Positions 16,210 through 24,454 of a DNA stretch of 33,961 bases are shown in pieces; the stretch's first letter is position 1, and the number at the start of each line of letters is the position of its first letter. Source of the DNA: Enhygromyxa salina (GTDB taxonomy: Bacteria > Myxococcota_A > Polyangia > Nannocystales > Nannocystaceae); contig NZ_PVNK01000275.1 in assembly GCF_002994615.1 (NCBI RefSeq), forward strand, positions 1 through 33,961. Reading direction: 5' to 3'. Under the pieces are notes generated by a model that did not search any database, was not told where the DNA came from, and saw nothing but the letters and a program-made list of their open reading frames with translations. The position numbers were made by a program, and so were the translations under genes.

Positions 16210-18072
16210 ATGGCCGAACAAGTCGGGATGTCGACCCGGCGACGCGAGCGGGTGAGACGCCGCCGCGCCGAGGCCCGCGCGGTCGCCCAAGCGGTGCTCA
16301 GCGGGCTGGTGCTCCTTGGCACCTTGGCCGGGCTCGCGTGGCTCGGGGCCGAGCGAGACAGCGCGAGCGCGTCGAGCACGAGCGCGGCGACCGAGCCCGA
16401 GCCCGCGCCCGCGAGCGCCACCGAGCTCGCCGCCCTCGAGCCCGTCGTCATCGCCCTGCCCCAGCTCCCGCGCAAGTTCGACCCCCTCGACGACATGGAG
16501 CCGTGGGCCGAGCGGATCAGCGAGGATCTGATCTTCGAGGGCCTGGTCCGACGAACCCGCGACCGCTACCCCTGGGTCGAGCCGGCGATCGCCGACCGCT
16601 GCGAGGTCGACCAGGACCACGCGGTGATGATCGTCAGCTGTCACATCCCCGAGGGCATCCGCTTTCACGACGGCAGCGAGCTGAGCATGGACGACGTGGT
16701 CTACTCGCTGCGCTACTGGCTGATGGACCGGCGCAGCTGGGCGCGCCAGCGCCACGGGCTCTCGACCTTTCGCCGGGTCGAGATCGTCGATGGCCCGCCC
16801 GGGCAGCGCGACCCCGGCCGCTGGGTCAAGCTTCGCTTCGGCCAGCGCGAGCCCCTCGCCCTCGAGGCCCTCAGCGCGATCAAGATCGTGCCGATGGCGG
16901 CCCACCGCGGCCGCGCGTCCCGCTTCGCCCAGGCGCCGATCGGGACCGGGCCCATGCGCCTGACCACCCTCGAGGCCGATCGCGTCGTGCTCGAGCGCTT
17001 CGACGACTACCGCGATGAAGCCCGGCGCGCGGGCGCGCCCAGCCTCGCGTTTCGGGCGATCAACGACGGCGCCGCGGCGTTGACGGCCCTGCGCCGCGGC
17101 GAGGTCCACCTCCTGCCCGAGCTCGCCCCGAACCACGTCCCGGTCGAGCTCGGCAAGCCCGGGATGTCGGCCCGGCTCCGCGCGTGGGTCGTCAGCCCGG
17201 CCAGCTACGACGTCCTGCTCTGGAACCTCGGTCGGGGCCTGCCCGCCAACCCGGGCCTCCGCGCGGCGCTCCACGACGCCGTGCCCTTCGCAACGATCAC
17301 TCGGACGATCTACGGCGCGCCGGGTCTGCCCGCGGCGGCGCCCGTCGATCTGCACGATCCGACGCCGATCGATCTCTACGCCCTCGCCGGTATCCGGGCC
17401 GGCCAGCCGACGCCCGCCGGGCTGCCGACCTTTCCGCCCCTCGACCGGGACCAAGAGGGGGCCGAGCGCGCGGCCGCGGCCCTCGACGCCCTCGGCTGGC
17501 CGGCCAAGGCCAGGGGCATGCGTCGGCGCGCCAGCGGTCCCCTGCGGGTGCCCCTGGCCTGGGATGGCCACCCGGGCCGGGCGAGCTCGGTCCGCGCCTC
17601 GATCCGGGCGACCTGGGAGTCGATCGGGGTCCGCTCGCCCGACACGGCGACCTCGTGGCGCTTCATGCTCGCGGTCTTGATGCGCGGAGACTTCCGCGTG
17701 GCCATGCTCCACTTCGGCGGCCACAGCGACGAGGACCTGTTCCACATGTTCCACTCTCGCGGGGCCCTCAACCTCGCTGGCGTCGCCGACGAGCAGCTCG
17801 ACGCGGCCCTCGACGGCTACCGGGCGGCCGCCACTCGGGGCGACCGCGACCGCGCCAAGCGGCGGGTCGCCGCGCGCCTCGCCGAGCTCCGGGTGGTCTC
17901 GATCCTCCACGCCCCCGCCCACGTCACCCTGAGCTCGCGCCGCCTGAAGACGGTCGAGTTCATCGACGATCTTCCCCGCCTCGACACCCTCGCGCTCGGC
18001 GATGAGCCGGTCGACTGGCGGGCGCGGGCGCGGGAGGCCGCGGGCGAGGAGTTTTGCTGGACCTGCCGCTGA
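16210..18072 (+). CDS. ABC transporter family-5 solute-binding protein, membrane-anchored
   Basis: 620 aa. An Arg-rich N-terminus (RRRERVRRRRAEAR) is followed by one hydrophobic segment (about 24-45), likely a signal anchor rather than a lipobox, then a Ser/Glu/Ala/Pro linker. The remainder matches the SBP_bac_5 (peptide/nickel-type) family: an N-terminal FDPLDDM...ISEDLIFEGLVRR, HIPEGIRFHDGSELSMDDVVYSL, then IGTGPMRL and a late APAHVTLSS. These proteins capture peptides or similar solutes for import. No ABC permease or ATPase gene is in the window, so it is an orphan. ATG 16210 is chosen; ATG 16228 (MSTRRRER) is an alternative. It is probably in the same transcript as the helicases, 13 bp after the DUF1684-tail gene. 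It ends 39 bp from a convergent gene. Confidence 0.8.
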   Translation: MAEQVGMSTRRRERVRRRRAEARAVAQAVLSGLVLLGTLAGLAWLGAERDSASASSTSAATEPEPAPASATELAALEPVVIALPQLPRKFDPLDDMEPWAERISEDLIFEGLVRRTRDRYPWVEPAIADRCEVDQDHAVMIVSCHIPEGIRFHDGSELSMDDVVYSLRYWLMDRRSWARQRHGLSTFRRVEIVDGPPGQRDPGRWVKLRFGQREPLALEALSAIKIVPMAAHRGRASRFAQAPIGTGPMRLTTLEADRVVLERFDDYRDEARRAGAPSLAFRAINDGAAALTALRRGEVHLLPELAPNHVPVELGKPGMSARLRAWVVSPASYDVLLWNLGRGLPANPGLRAALHDAVPFATITRTIYGAPGLPAAAPVDLHDPTPIDLYALAGIRAGQPTPAGLPTFPPLDRDQEGAERAAAALDALGWPAKARGMRRRASGPLRVPLAWDGHPGRASSVRASIRATWESIGVRSPDTATSWRFMLAVLMRGDFRVAMLHFGGHSDEDLFHMFHSRGALNLAGVADEQLDAALDGYRAAATRGDRDRAKRRVAARLAELRVVSILHAPAHVTLSSRRLKTVEFIDDLPRLDTLALGDEPVDWRARAREAAGEEFCWTCR

Positions 18073-18111
18073 GCGTCGGGCCTCGACGCCCTCGTGGAGA
18101 CCCGCTCACGC

Positions 18112-19407
18112 TCACGCTGCCCGACGACGCGACCGCCGAACTCCGCCGAGCGCGAGGACCACGACGACCGACCACCACAGCCGCTCGGGTGACGGCTCCG
18201 AGCTCCGACAGGTGCAGCCCGCGGCCTCGTCGGCGCCGGGGCCCTCGCCGCTCTCGCCGCTCTCGCCCGGGCCGCCCGTCGCGTCGCCGCCCTCACCCTC
18301 ACCACCTGGGCCCCCGTCTTCGCCCTCGCCCGAGTCGCTGTCTCCGTCGCCGGGATCGCCGTCGCCGTCGCCCGACTCGCCGTCGCCGTCGCCGGAGTCG
18401 CCGTCACCGGAGTCGCCGTCGCCGTCGCCGTCGCCGTTCGCGGTGCACCCGATCCGCTCGGTGCTCACGACGACGTCGTCGAACCACACCTGGTTCGGCT
18501 GATCCGCGTCGCCGTTGGCGATGTAGTGCTGCAGCCAGGCCTTGTTGAGCTGGAGCTCCTCGACGTCGCGCCAGTGCATCTGTGTCTGCTCGAGCGCGAG
18601 CGCGTCGTTGACCCAAAACGACATCGTGCCGTCGGCCTCCCCGGGGGTGTTGATGTGCATGTGGAGCTCGAGGCAGACCCACTCGCCGGTCGGCAGGACC
18701 TCGGCCGGCTCGGGCGCGAACAGGTTGCCCCAGCAGCACTCGGGCCCGTTCTCGCACGGCATGTCTTTTTGGGCGCAGCCGTCACAGATCCCCTGGGCGT
18801 AGGCGCCGTCGCAGTAGCCGCCCATGTCGCAGTTCATCTCGGGGAAGTAGGTGTAGAAGAACAGCTCGTGGTCGGTGTTGAAGTCGAGGGTCGTGCCCGC
18901 CGCCCGGTAGCCGTTGGGCCGGCAGCCCGCGTTGCCGTCGGCGCCCCAGTACTCGTCGGGCTGGGTTCCGGCGATCGACAAGAAGTGATGGACGTACTGG
19001 TGGTCGTCGGCGAGGCGGACCCAGGTCCGAAAGTAGAGGTCCTCGTAGCCGGTCAGCAGGCAGCCCTGCTCGCCGCTGCCGTTGCAGCTCCGGTAGGCCA
19101 GCGACGCGCCCCTGTAGTTGGCCGCGGCCGCGGCCGGGAGGTGCAGCGACCAGTCGCCGTCGTGGGCGGCGGCGGGATCGTCGAGCAGTCGGATGCGATC
19201 GGGATCGTTGACGCCCTCGGGGCAGCCGTCGCACTGGACGAAGGCCGACTGCTCGAACCACTCCGGCCAGCCGAGCCCGCCCTGCTCGAAGTCCTCGCAC
19301 ATCAGCCACCCGGGCTGGGGGTCGTCACAGGGCGACGCGAGCGCGGGGCTCGCCACGCTCAGGCCAAGAGCTACGGTTGCACAGGTCAGGATCGCAGCGC
19401 GCTGCAT
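18112..19407 (-). CDS. Secreted jelly-roll-like protein with Gly-Asp linker and MYXO-CTERM-like anchor
   Basis: 431 aa. Signal peptide MQRAAILTCATVALGLSVASPALA, then a Cys-rich globular part (about 25-330) with DFEQGG, DGDWSLHL, LYFRTWVRL, ELHMHIN and VWFDDVVVS. This pattern resembles concanavalin/LamG-like or polysaccharide-lyase-like beta sandwiches, so carbohydrate binding or cleavage is a guess. An acidic linker of (Gly-Asp)n, Ser and Glu follows. The end is GCTCRSSE, a hydrophobic helix (WWSVVVVLALGG) and VRRSRRRAA, which fits a MYXO-CTERM-type sorting signal for surface attachment. A GTG at 19422 is an alternative start. Confidence 0.7.
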   Translation of the reverse strand: MQRAAILTCATVALGLSVASPALASPCDDPQPGWLMCEDFEQGGLGWPEWFEQSAFVQCDGCPEGVNDPDRIRLLDDPAAAHDGDWSLHLPAAAAANYRGASLAYRSCNGSGEQGCLLTGYEDLYFRTWVRLADDHQYVHHFLSIAGTQPDEYWGADGNAGCRPNGYRAAGTTLDFNTDHELFFYTYFPEMNCDMGGYCDGAYAQGICDGCAQKDMPCENGPECCWGNLFAPEPAEVLPTGEWVCLELHMHINTPGEADGTMSFWVNDALALEQTQMHWRDVEELQLNKAWLQHYIANGDADQPNQVWFDDVVVSTERIGCTANGDGDGDGDSGDGDSGDGDGESGDGDGDPGDGDSDSGEGEDGGPGGEGEGGDATGGPGESGESGEGPGADEAAGCTCRSSEPSPERLWWSVVVVLALGGVRRSRRRAA

Positions 19408-19446
19408 GCGGCGAGTGTACACGCCGAGCCACGGTCCTCAGCAAAT

Positions 19447-20658
19447 TTAGGGGGCGTAGAGCAGCAGCTCCGCGAATTCCTCGGCGTCGCCGCTCGTGGC
19501 AGACATCACCACCGTCGGCCCCGCGCCGAGCTCGAACTCGACGGAGATCTCCGGCCCCGGGTCGGCGCTGCCGTTGGAGTTGGCCTCGGTGTATTCGACG
19601 TGGATCGTGTAGACCCCAGGGCTCGCGGGCGTGCCGTTGAGATCATCGAGCTCCCACTCGACCTCGTGGGTGCCGTGGACCTTGCGCGTCGAGCCGGTGA
19701 TCGCGTCGACGTCGTTCTCGTCGCTCGCGGATCGCCACGCGACGAGGTGCTCGCGGCGGTTGTCGCCCCAGACCTCGAGGGTGCGCACGAAGCCATCGGC
19801 GTCCTCGAGCCAGATCGCCCCGACGTGCTTGGGGCCATACTTGCCGTCGTACCCGAGGGTCCGCACGCGCAAGCTCATGACCTCGGGTGGCGCGGCCGGG
19901 TCGATCCCCCGCAACATCGCGTCGAGGACGAGATCGTCGTCCTTCGCGTGGGGGTGCAAGGACACGGCGAGCACGTTGGTGCCGGCCTGCAGCAAGGCAG
20001 GGTCGGGGAACGCCCGATAGTAGTGATGAGGGTCGAAGCCGATCGCCCGGCTCAGCGCTGTCAGCTCGGAGTCGACGCCGTTCGCGGCCATGTTGGACCG
20101 AAACACCTCGCCGCCGTTGAGCCACACGATCGCCCCGTCGTCGCGACGCAGGCGCAGCATCAAGCCCGTGACCGAGCTCGGATCGCTGACGTTGAAGGTG
20201 GCCCGCAGCTGGCTCGGCCCTGACGGCAGCTCGGTCGCGACCTCGAAGTCGAGGCCGAGGGGGGCGGGGCCCTCATCCCAGGCCGAGTCGTCGAAGTCCA
20301 CCGCGGTCCAGTCGATCGAGTCCGAGGCGCCGCTGTTGTAGCGCCAGGCGTCGCCCGGAGCGACGAAGACCGCGAGCGCGTCCTCGGAGCCGCCGCCCTC
20401 GTCGCCGCCGGCCTCACCGTTGCCGCCGTCGTCGCCACCGCCGTCGTCGAGGCCGCCCTCGTCGTCGAGGCCGCCCTCGTCGAGGCCCGGGGGCAGGCCC
20501 TCGTCGGCCGGGCCCTCGTCCTCGTCCGCGCCCCAGTCGTCGGCGGCGGTCTCGCTTGGAGGCTCCGCGTCGACGATGTGCAGGCCGCCCTGTTCGCCAC
20601 AGCCCGCGGCCGCGAGCGCGACCACCAGCAACTTTAACCCTCGCTCAATTACAGCCAC
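19447..20658 (-). CDS. Lipoprotein with beta-sandwich and DUF2271-like domain
   Basis: 403 aa. The GTG at 20658 lies 5 nt after a perfect GGAGG, which decides the start; GTG 20664 overlaps that site. Lipobox ALAAAGC, then a long acidic Gly/Asp/Glu linker. Residues ~95-265 match the jelly-roll module seen in many exported proteins (WRYNSG, DFDDSAWDEGPAPLGL, LRRDDGAIVWLNGGEVFRSN, NVLAVSLHPH). Residues ~270-395 resemble DUF2271: SLRVRTLGYDGKYGPKHVGAIWLED..FVRTLEVWG, then a final Ig-like part. DUF2271 genes often accompany ApbE and PepSY proteins in flavin/electron-transfer loci (family knowledge). It overlaps the upstream cytochrome/DUF4266 gene by 14 bp. Probable role: periplasmic or surface partner of that redox cluster. 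Confidence 0.75.
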   Translation of the reverse strand: MAVIERGLKLLVVALAAAGCGEQGGLHIVDAEPPSETAADDWGADEDEGPADEGLPPGLDEGGLDDEGGLDDGGGDDGGNGEAGGDEGGGSEDALAVFVAPGDAWRYNSGASDSIDWTAVDFDDSAWDEGPAPLGLDFEVATELPSGPSQLRATFNVSDPSSVTGLMLRLRRDDGAIVWLNGGEVFRSNMAANGVDSELTALSRAIGFDPHHYYRAFPDPALLQAGTNVLAVSLHPHAKDDDLVLDAMLRGIDPAAPPEVMSLRVRTLGYDGKYGPKHVGAIWLEDADGFVRTLEVWGDNRREHLVAWRSASDENDVDAITGSTRKVHGTHEVEWELDDLNGTPASPGVYTIHVEYTEANSNGSADPGPEISVEFELGAGPTVVMSATSGDAEEFAELLLYAP

Positions 20659-21598
20659 AACCACCTCCAGCTCCGCCGACGGCGCCAGCCGAGCCCTCGC
20701 GGTACTCGACCGCGTGCTCGCTGGCGACGAGCAGCTCTCCGCCGATGTCGATCACCATGTCCGGCTGCGCGAGGCGGTCGCGCTCCCATGGTTGAACCCG
20801 CGCGCACCCGCTCGCGCAGATCAGCCCGAGGGCGAGCGCCACGGTCGTCGCGGACCCCCGCCGCCGCCGGTAAGCGAGGAGGCCGACGCCGAACATCAAC
20901 ACCAGGCCGAGCCCGACCGGGCGGATCTCGGACGCGCCGATCTGGCAGCCCTCGGTACTCGCGCCGTCGATCGGGTCGATCGGATCGAGGCGATGGAGCT
21001 CGAGCATCGGCCCGTCGCCCTCGGCGTCGCCCGAGCCGTCGCCCTGCACGCTCGCGAGGTGCAGCCACACGGGCCCCGCCGCGGGGCTGGTCGGCGCGCG
21101 CCACTGCATCCGCAGGCGGTGCGCGCCGCAGTCGCCGAGCCCGAGCACGCGCCGGCCGCTGTCGAGATCGAAGGCGACCGCCGCCCGCGTCCCGCTCGCG
21201 CAGCGCTCCGCGTCGGTCAGGAGCTCGTCGGGCGGGAGGCTGAGCTCCCCGACGGCGAGCCCCGACGCGTCGCTGACCTCCGCGACGACCGCCGCGTGCT
21301 CGACCGCCGGAGACCACTCGATGTCGAGGGTGTAGGCCGTGCCCGGGGCCCAGCCGAATTCCGGCAGCCCCCGGACCACGTGCACGAGCGGCTCGCCGCC
21401 GCCGTGGCAGGCGTCGCAGCTCAGCCCGTCGAGGCGCGAGCCCGTGAAGTAGCGGCCTGCGCCGCCGCCTTCGTGGGCGGGCGTGGAGTAGAGCCGGGGG
21501 CTCGAGTAGGCGTGACTGGCCGCGGGCGTGACCCCGACGACCAGCGCGGCGATCACCGCCGCGAGCGAAGCGGCGAGCAGCGACGCGCGACCGCTCAT
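20645..21598 (-). CDS. CxxCH protein with C-terminal anchor fused to a DUF4266 domain
   Basis: 317 aa. The ATG at 21598 overlaps the stop of the upstream gene (ATGA). Signal peptide (about 1-30), then LSCDACHGG with Cys61, Cys64 and His65, a c-type heme motif, in a domain starting HAYSSPRLY and continuing YTLDIEW...AAVVAEVSD, like choice-of-anchor V / Reeler-type domains. Residues 226-247 form a hydrophobic helix plus YRRRR, a MYXO-CTERM-like anchor. The frame then continues without a stop into LALGLICASGC, ARVQPWERDRLAQPDM and EYREGSAG...GGGCGCN at the very end. This is the whole DUF4266 small-lipoprotein pattern, including its own lipobox-like segment and terminal GGGCGCN. It could be a fusion, or two products with an internal start (ATG 20896 or GTG 20842). 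Confidence 0.75.
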   Translation of the reverse strand: MSGRASLLAASLAAVIAALVVGVTPAASHAYSSPRLYSTPAHEGGGAGRYFTGSRLDGLSCDACHGGGEPLVHVVRGLPEFGWAPGTAYTLDIEWSPAVEHAAVVAEVSDASGLAVGELSLPPDELLTDAERCASGTRAAVAFDLDSGRRVLGLGDCGAHRLRMQWRAPTSPAAGPVWLHLASVQGDGSGDAEGDGPMLELHRLDPIDPIDGASTEGCQIGASEIRPVGLGLVLMFGVGLLAYRRRRGSATTVALALGLICASGCARVQPWERDRLAQPDMVIDIGGELLVASEHAVEYREGSAGAVGGAGGGCGCN

Positions 21599-22047
21599 AG
21601 CCCGAGCTCCTCGGTCTCCGCGAGCGGAACCCCCGCGGCCCAGCGAGCGACCTCCTGCCAGCTCGGCTCGCTGCGCTGCCACAGGTTGCGGCCCCAGACA
21701 TCTTCACCGCGGTGCGCGTGGCCCTCGAGCGGCTTTTGCAGCAGCGGCGCGTCGTCCAGCTCGCCCTCGTAGGTCAGCGCCGAGCGGGTCCGCTGGTAGC
21801 TGAGCCAGACCTCGTCCTCGGTCGGCGGATCAAAGGGACCGTCGATGTCGGGCTCGAGCCTCAGGCGGCCTGGGCCCCAGACAACAAAGAAGCGCTCGGG
21901 ATCCCCGTGACACTGGCTGAACCCGCAATCGCGTAACAACAGCGGATACACGACCGCGCGGAAATCACCATAGTCGGGCGCGGGCAATTCGGCCGCGCCC
22001 GACGTGCACCCCGTGACCAACAAGACCCCTGCAACGACGCTCCGCAT
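21595..22047 (-). CDS. Small lipoprotein with Cys-x4-Cys-His (cytochrome-like)
   Basis: 150 aa. Lipobox LLVTGC at the end of a short signal. The mature protein has YPLLLRDCGFSQCHGDPERFF, where Cys-x4-Cys-His replaces the usual CxxCH; the context (VxPxLxxxC..CHG) is that of c-type cytochrome-like domains in secreted proteins. Heme binding is therefore plausible but unproven. AGGAG lies 2 nt before the ATG, a short spacing. It is the first gene of the three-gene minus-strand operon and is divergent from the DUF3570 gene, with only 68 bp between start codons. Confidence 0.7.
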   Translation of the reverse strand: MRSVVAGVLLVTGCTSGAAELPAPDYGDFRAVVYPLLLRDCGFSQCHGDPERFFVVWGPGRLRLEPDIDGPFDPPTEDEVWLSYQRTRSALTYEGELDDAPLLQKPLEGHAHRGEDVWGRNLWQRSEPSWQEVARWAAGVPLAETEELGL

Positions 22048-22115
22048 ATCTCCTATCTACCACCGGAAAATAGTTGCGAACAATAGTTTTTTGTATTGTA
22101 AGGTCAGTCGTATCG
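22048..22115. promoter_or_regulatory. Divergent promoter region of the redox cluster
   Basis: This 68-bp stretch between divergent start codons is markedly AT-rich for this genome (AATAGTTTTTTGTATTGTAA). On the minus strand TTGTTC and TAGATA are spaced 18 bp and could be -35/-10 boxes. On the plus strand TTGCGA lies upstream of ATTGTA. The boxes are guesses; the compact shared position implies co-regulation of the two arms. Confidence 0.4.
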
Positions 22116-23333
22116 ATGGCCCCAACCCGTCAAAACGGCGTCTATCGCTCAAATCGCGTGGCACTCGCGGTGTTCACGAGTGTCATCTTCCTGGTCCAAT
22201 CGAGCACATTGGCCGCCCCCGGGGATGACACTCAATCACATGATGATGTGAATCGTGTTGATGACGATGACGATGGCAATGGTGATGACAAGCAACGAAT
22301 GACATCCAATGTCGCGTCTTCACTATATGTACGCTCCGACACCGACGGAACCACGATCATCGCGCCGCGGGTGCGCTTTCGCCAGGACTTCGGCCGGACC
22401 GGCCTCGACTTCACCTATACCGCCGACGTGTGGACGAGCGCGTCGGTCGACATCCGCACCGCGGCGTCGGCGTCGGTTAGCGAAGACCGCCACGAGCTCG
22501 GTCTGGCCGTCGATCACGAGCACGACGCGTGGACCTTCGCGGCCGCCTATCGCTTCTCGACCGAGCATGACTACACCGCCCACGGTCCGAGCCTGAGCGC
22601 CGCGTGGGAGGGCCTCGCGCGCAACGTGCGGCTCGAGGGCCGGGCCTCGTTGAGCAGCGACCAGGTCGGCCGCGCCGGCGACCCCGAATTCCTCCGGCCG
22701 CTGCGCAGCGTCGCGCTGTGGTTCGGCTACACCCAGGTCCTCGGTCGCGGGACGCTGCTCCAGCTCGCCGGAGAGCAGCGCACGAGCGCGGGCTATCAGG
22801 CCAGCCCCTATCGCTGGGTCGGGCTCGGGGGCCCGGTGACCTGTTCCGGTCAGACGCCGCTGTGCGTGCCCGAGGTCGTCCCCACTCGACGATTTCGCTA
22901 CGCCGTGGCCGCGCGCGCGCGCCAGTCCTTCGCGCGCTGGGGCTCCCTCGGCCTCGACTATCGCTACTACATCGACAGCTGGCGGCTGCAGTCGCACACC
23001 CTCGGCGCGGACCTGCGCTTCGTCCCCCGCGCGTCGCTGCTGCTCGAGCTCGGCTATCGCGCTTACTTTCAAGGCGCGGCGTGGTTCTATCAATCGTCTT
23101 ATTCTGTCAATCCACGCGGCGGCTTCGTGACCCGTGACCGCGAGCTCTCGCCGATGTCCGATCACGAGATCGCGGCCTTGGCCCGCTGGACCCACGTGTT
23201 CACCCGGCGCCGGGTCGAGCTCGGCGTCGGTCTGCGCCTCGCGGGCGCCGTCTACGACTACAACGACTTCCCCGGACTCAGCCGAGTCTTCGCCGGCGAG
23301 GCGACCCTCAACCTTCAGCTCGGCACCTTCTGA
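22116..23333 (+). CDS. DUF3570 family outer-membrane-type protein
   Basis: 405 aa. Signal peptide (SNRVALAVFTSVIFLVQSSTLAA), an acidic linker (DDDDDGNGDD), then repeated amphipathic beta strands to a C-terminal aromatic (LQLGTF), as in beta-barrel outer-membrane proteins. DUF3570 hallmarks are SDTDGTTIIAPRVRFRQDFG, LDFTYTADVWTSASVDIRTAAS, YQASPYRWV, FRYAVAARARQ and LDYRYYIDSW...AYFQGAAWFYQSSY. Function of the family is unknown; it commonly sits with DUF4266 and TlpA-like proteins. ATG 22116 is preferred over an upstream TTG in the AT-rich promoter. The TlpA gene follows after 15 bp. Confidence 0.85.
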   Translation: MAPTRQNGVYRSNRVALAVFTSVIFLVQSSTLAAPGDDTQSHDDVNRVDDDDDGNGDDKQRMTSNVASSLYVRSDTDGTTIIAPRVRFRQDFGRTGLDFTYTADVWTSASVDIRTAASASVSEDRHELGLAVDHEHDAWTFAAAYRFSTEHDYTAHGPSLSAAWEGLARNVRLEGRASLSSDQVGRAGDPEFLRPLRSVALWFGYTQVLGRGTLLQLAGEQRTSAGYQASPYRWVGLGGPVTCSGQTPLCVPEVVPTRRFRYAVAARARQSFARWGSLGLDYRYYIDSWRLQSHTLGADLRFVPRASLLLELGYRAYFQGAAWFYQSSYSVNPRGGFVTRDRELSPMSDHEIAALARWTHVFTRRRVELGVGLRLAGAVYDYNDFPGLSRVFAGEATLNLQLGTF

Positions 23334-23348
23334 CCCCTGGAGCATCCG

Positions 23349-23894
23349 ATGAAAGATCAGCGATCCCACCACCCCCTGTGCACCACCCGCTCCTTGCTGT
23401 TCGCGCTCGCCTCACTCGGGCTCGCGCTCACGGGCTGCGAGCGCCCGAGCGCCGCGTCCTCGAACGCCCCCATGCGCGCGGGCCAGCCGGCGCCTGCCCT
23501 GTCTGCCGTCGACGCGCAGGGCCGCCCGATCGACCTGGCCACCTTCGCCGGCAAGATCGTGCTCGTCGACTTCTGGGCGTCGTGGTGCGAGCCCTGTCAG
23601 GAGGCGATGCCGGGCCTCGACCAGCTCGCCGCGGACTACGCTGATCAGGTCGTGGTCATCGGCGTGTCCGTCGACGAAGACCCCGAGCAGGCCCGCGCCT
23701 TCGTCGAGCGCGTCGGCGTTGGCTTTCCGATCGTCCACGACGCCGACCACTCGATCGCCGCGCGCTGGGTCCCGCCAAAGATGCCGACGACCTTCGTGAT
23801 CGATCCGGCCGGGGACATCGTCGAGGTCCACGGCGGCTACAACAGCGCGAGCCTGACCGAGCTCCGCGCGCAGATCGAGCGCATTCAGAATTAA
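23349..23894 (+). CDS. TlpA-like thioredoxin lipoprotein
   Basis: 181 aa. TGGAG lies 7 nt before the ATG. The lipobox LALTGC30 indicates a membrane-anchored periplasmic protein. The thioredoxin fold is clear: GQPAPALSAVD, VLVDFWASWCEPC with Cys80/Cys83, VVVIGVSVDEDPEQARAFV, and the cis-proline loop KMPTTFVIDPAG. It probably acts as a thiol reductant or oxidant for Cys pairs of envelope proteins, for example the heme-type CxxCH sites of the divergent operon (inference). The family's usual length is matched. Confidence 0.9.
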   Translation: MKDQRSHHPLCTTRSLLFALASLGLALTGCERPSAASSNAPMRAGQPAPALSAVDAQGRPIDLATFAGKIVLVDFWASWCEPCQEAMPGLDQLAADYADQVVVIGVSVDEDPEQARAFVERVGVGFPIVHDADHSIAARWVPPKMPTTFVIDPAGDIVEVHGGYNSASLTELRAQIERIQN

Positions 23895-23927
23895 CCTCTG
23901 ACTGAGGGCTGCTGACCGCGCCGACGT

Positions 23928-23954
23928 GGCGCCCAGCGCTTCGGAGCGGGCGCC
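23928..23954. terminator. Hairpin between convergent genes
   Basis: GGCGCC at 23928-23933 pairs with GGCGCC at 23949-23954, with an inner CGCT/AGCG stem closing a four-base TCGG loop. It lies between the stops of the TlpA gene (+) and the cupredoxin gene (-), where a bidirectional terminator would be expected. No T-run follows on either side, so its strength is uncertain. Confidence 0.45.
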
Positions 23955-23983
23955 AAGGGCCCCGGCACAGCCTCATCAAGCGC

Positions 23984-24454
23984 TCAGGACTTGGGCACGA
24001 CCTTGCCCCGGTACATGTCCATCCCGCACGCGAATTTGACCTCGCCGGTCTCGGGCACCTCAACCTCGATCTCGACGGTCTCGTTGAGCGGCAGCTTCTT
24101 GTCGATCTCCATCGAGGCGATGACGAGATCCTGGCCGCAGCCCTGCTCGGTCGTGCGCGTGAACGCGAGGGTCACCTTGCTCTTGGCCGGGGCCCGGATC
24201 TCGTCGGGGTGGTAGCCGCCGGCGTCGACGATGACGTCGACGCGGCCATCACCGCCGAGCTCGGCGACCTCGCCCTCGGGCTTCTCGCCCGCTCCGGGCT
24301 TCTCGCCCGCTTCGGGCTTCTCGGCCTTGTCGGCCTTGGCCGCCTTGTCGTCGGTCTTGGCCGCCTCGTCGGCGCCGCCCTTGTCACACGCGGGCAAGAC
24401 AAGGAGCGCGGCCGTGAGGCCCAGGGCGGATGCGGTCTCGATGATCTTGTTCAT
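23984..24454 (-). CDS. Cupredoxin-like lipoprotein of the efflux operon
   Basis: 156 aa. Lipobox VLPAC23, then an Ala/Lys/Glu/Pro-rich linker with GEKP repeats. The C-terminal ~90 residues match cupredoxin-like domains: VDVIVDAGGYHPDEI, VTLAFTRTTEQGCGQDLVI, LPLNETVEIEV, and FACGMDMYRGKVV. Candidate metal ligands are His82, Cys106, Cys143, Met145 and Met147. It is predicted to bind copper or silver in the periplasm and may hand metal to, or buffer it for, the RND pump. The ATG overlaps the pump's stop (ATGA), so it is the last gene of the operon. Confidence 0.8.
   Translation of the reverse strand: MNKIIETASALGLTAALLVLPACDKGGADEAAKTDDKAAKADKAEKPEAGEKPGAGEKPEGEVAELGGDGRVDVIVDAGGYHPDEIRAPAKSKVTLAFTRTTEQGCGQDLVIASMEIDKKLPLNETVEIEVEVPETGEVKFACGMDMYRGKVVPKS

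Noticed and set aside
22074..22115. TTG start for the DUF3570 gene
   Set aside because: It would translate the AT-rich promoter-like stretch and add residues before the signal peptide; ATG 22116 gives a normal signal sequence.
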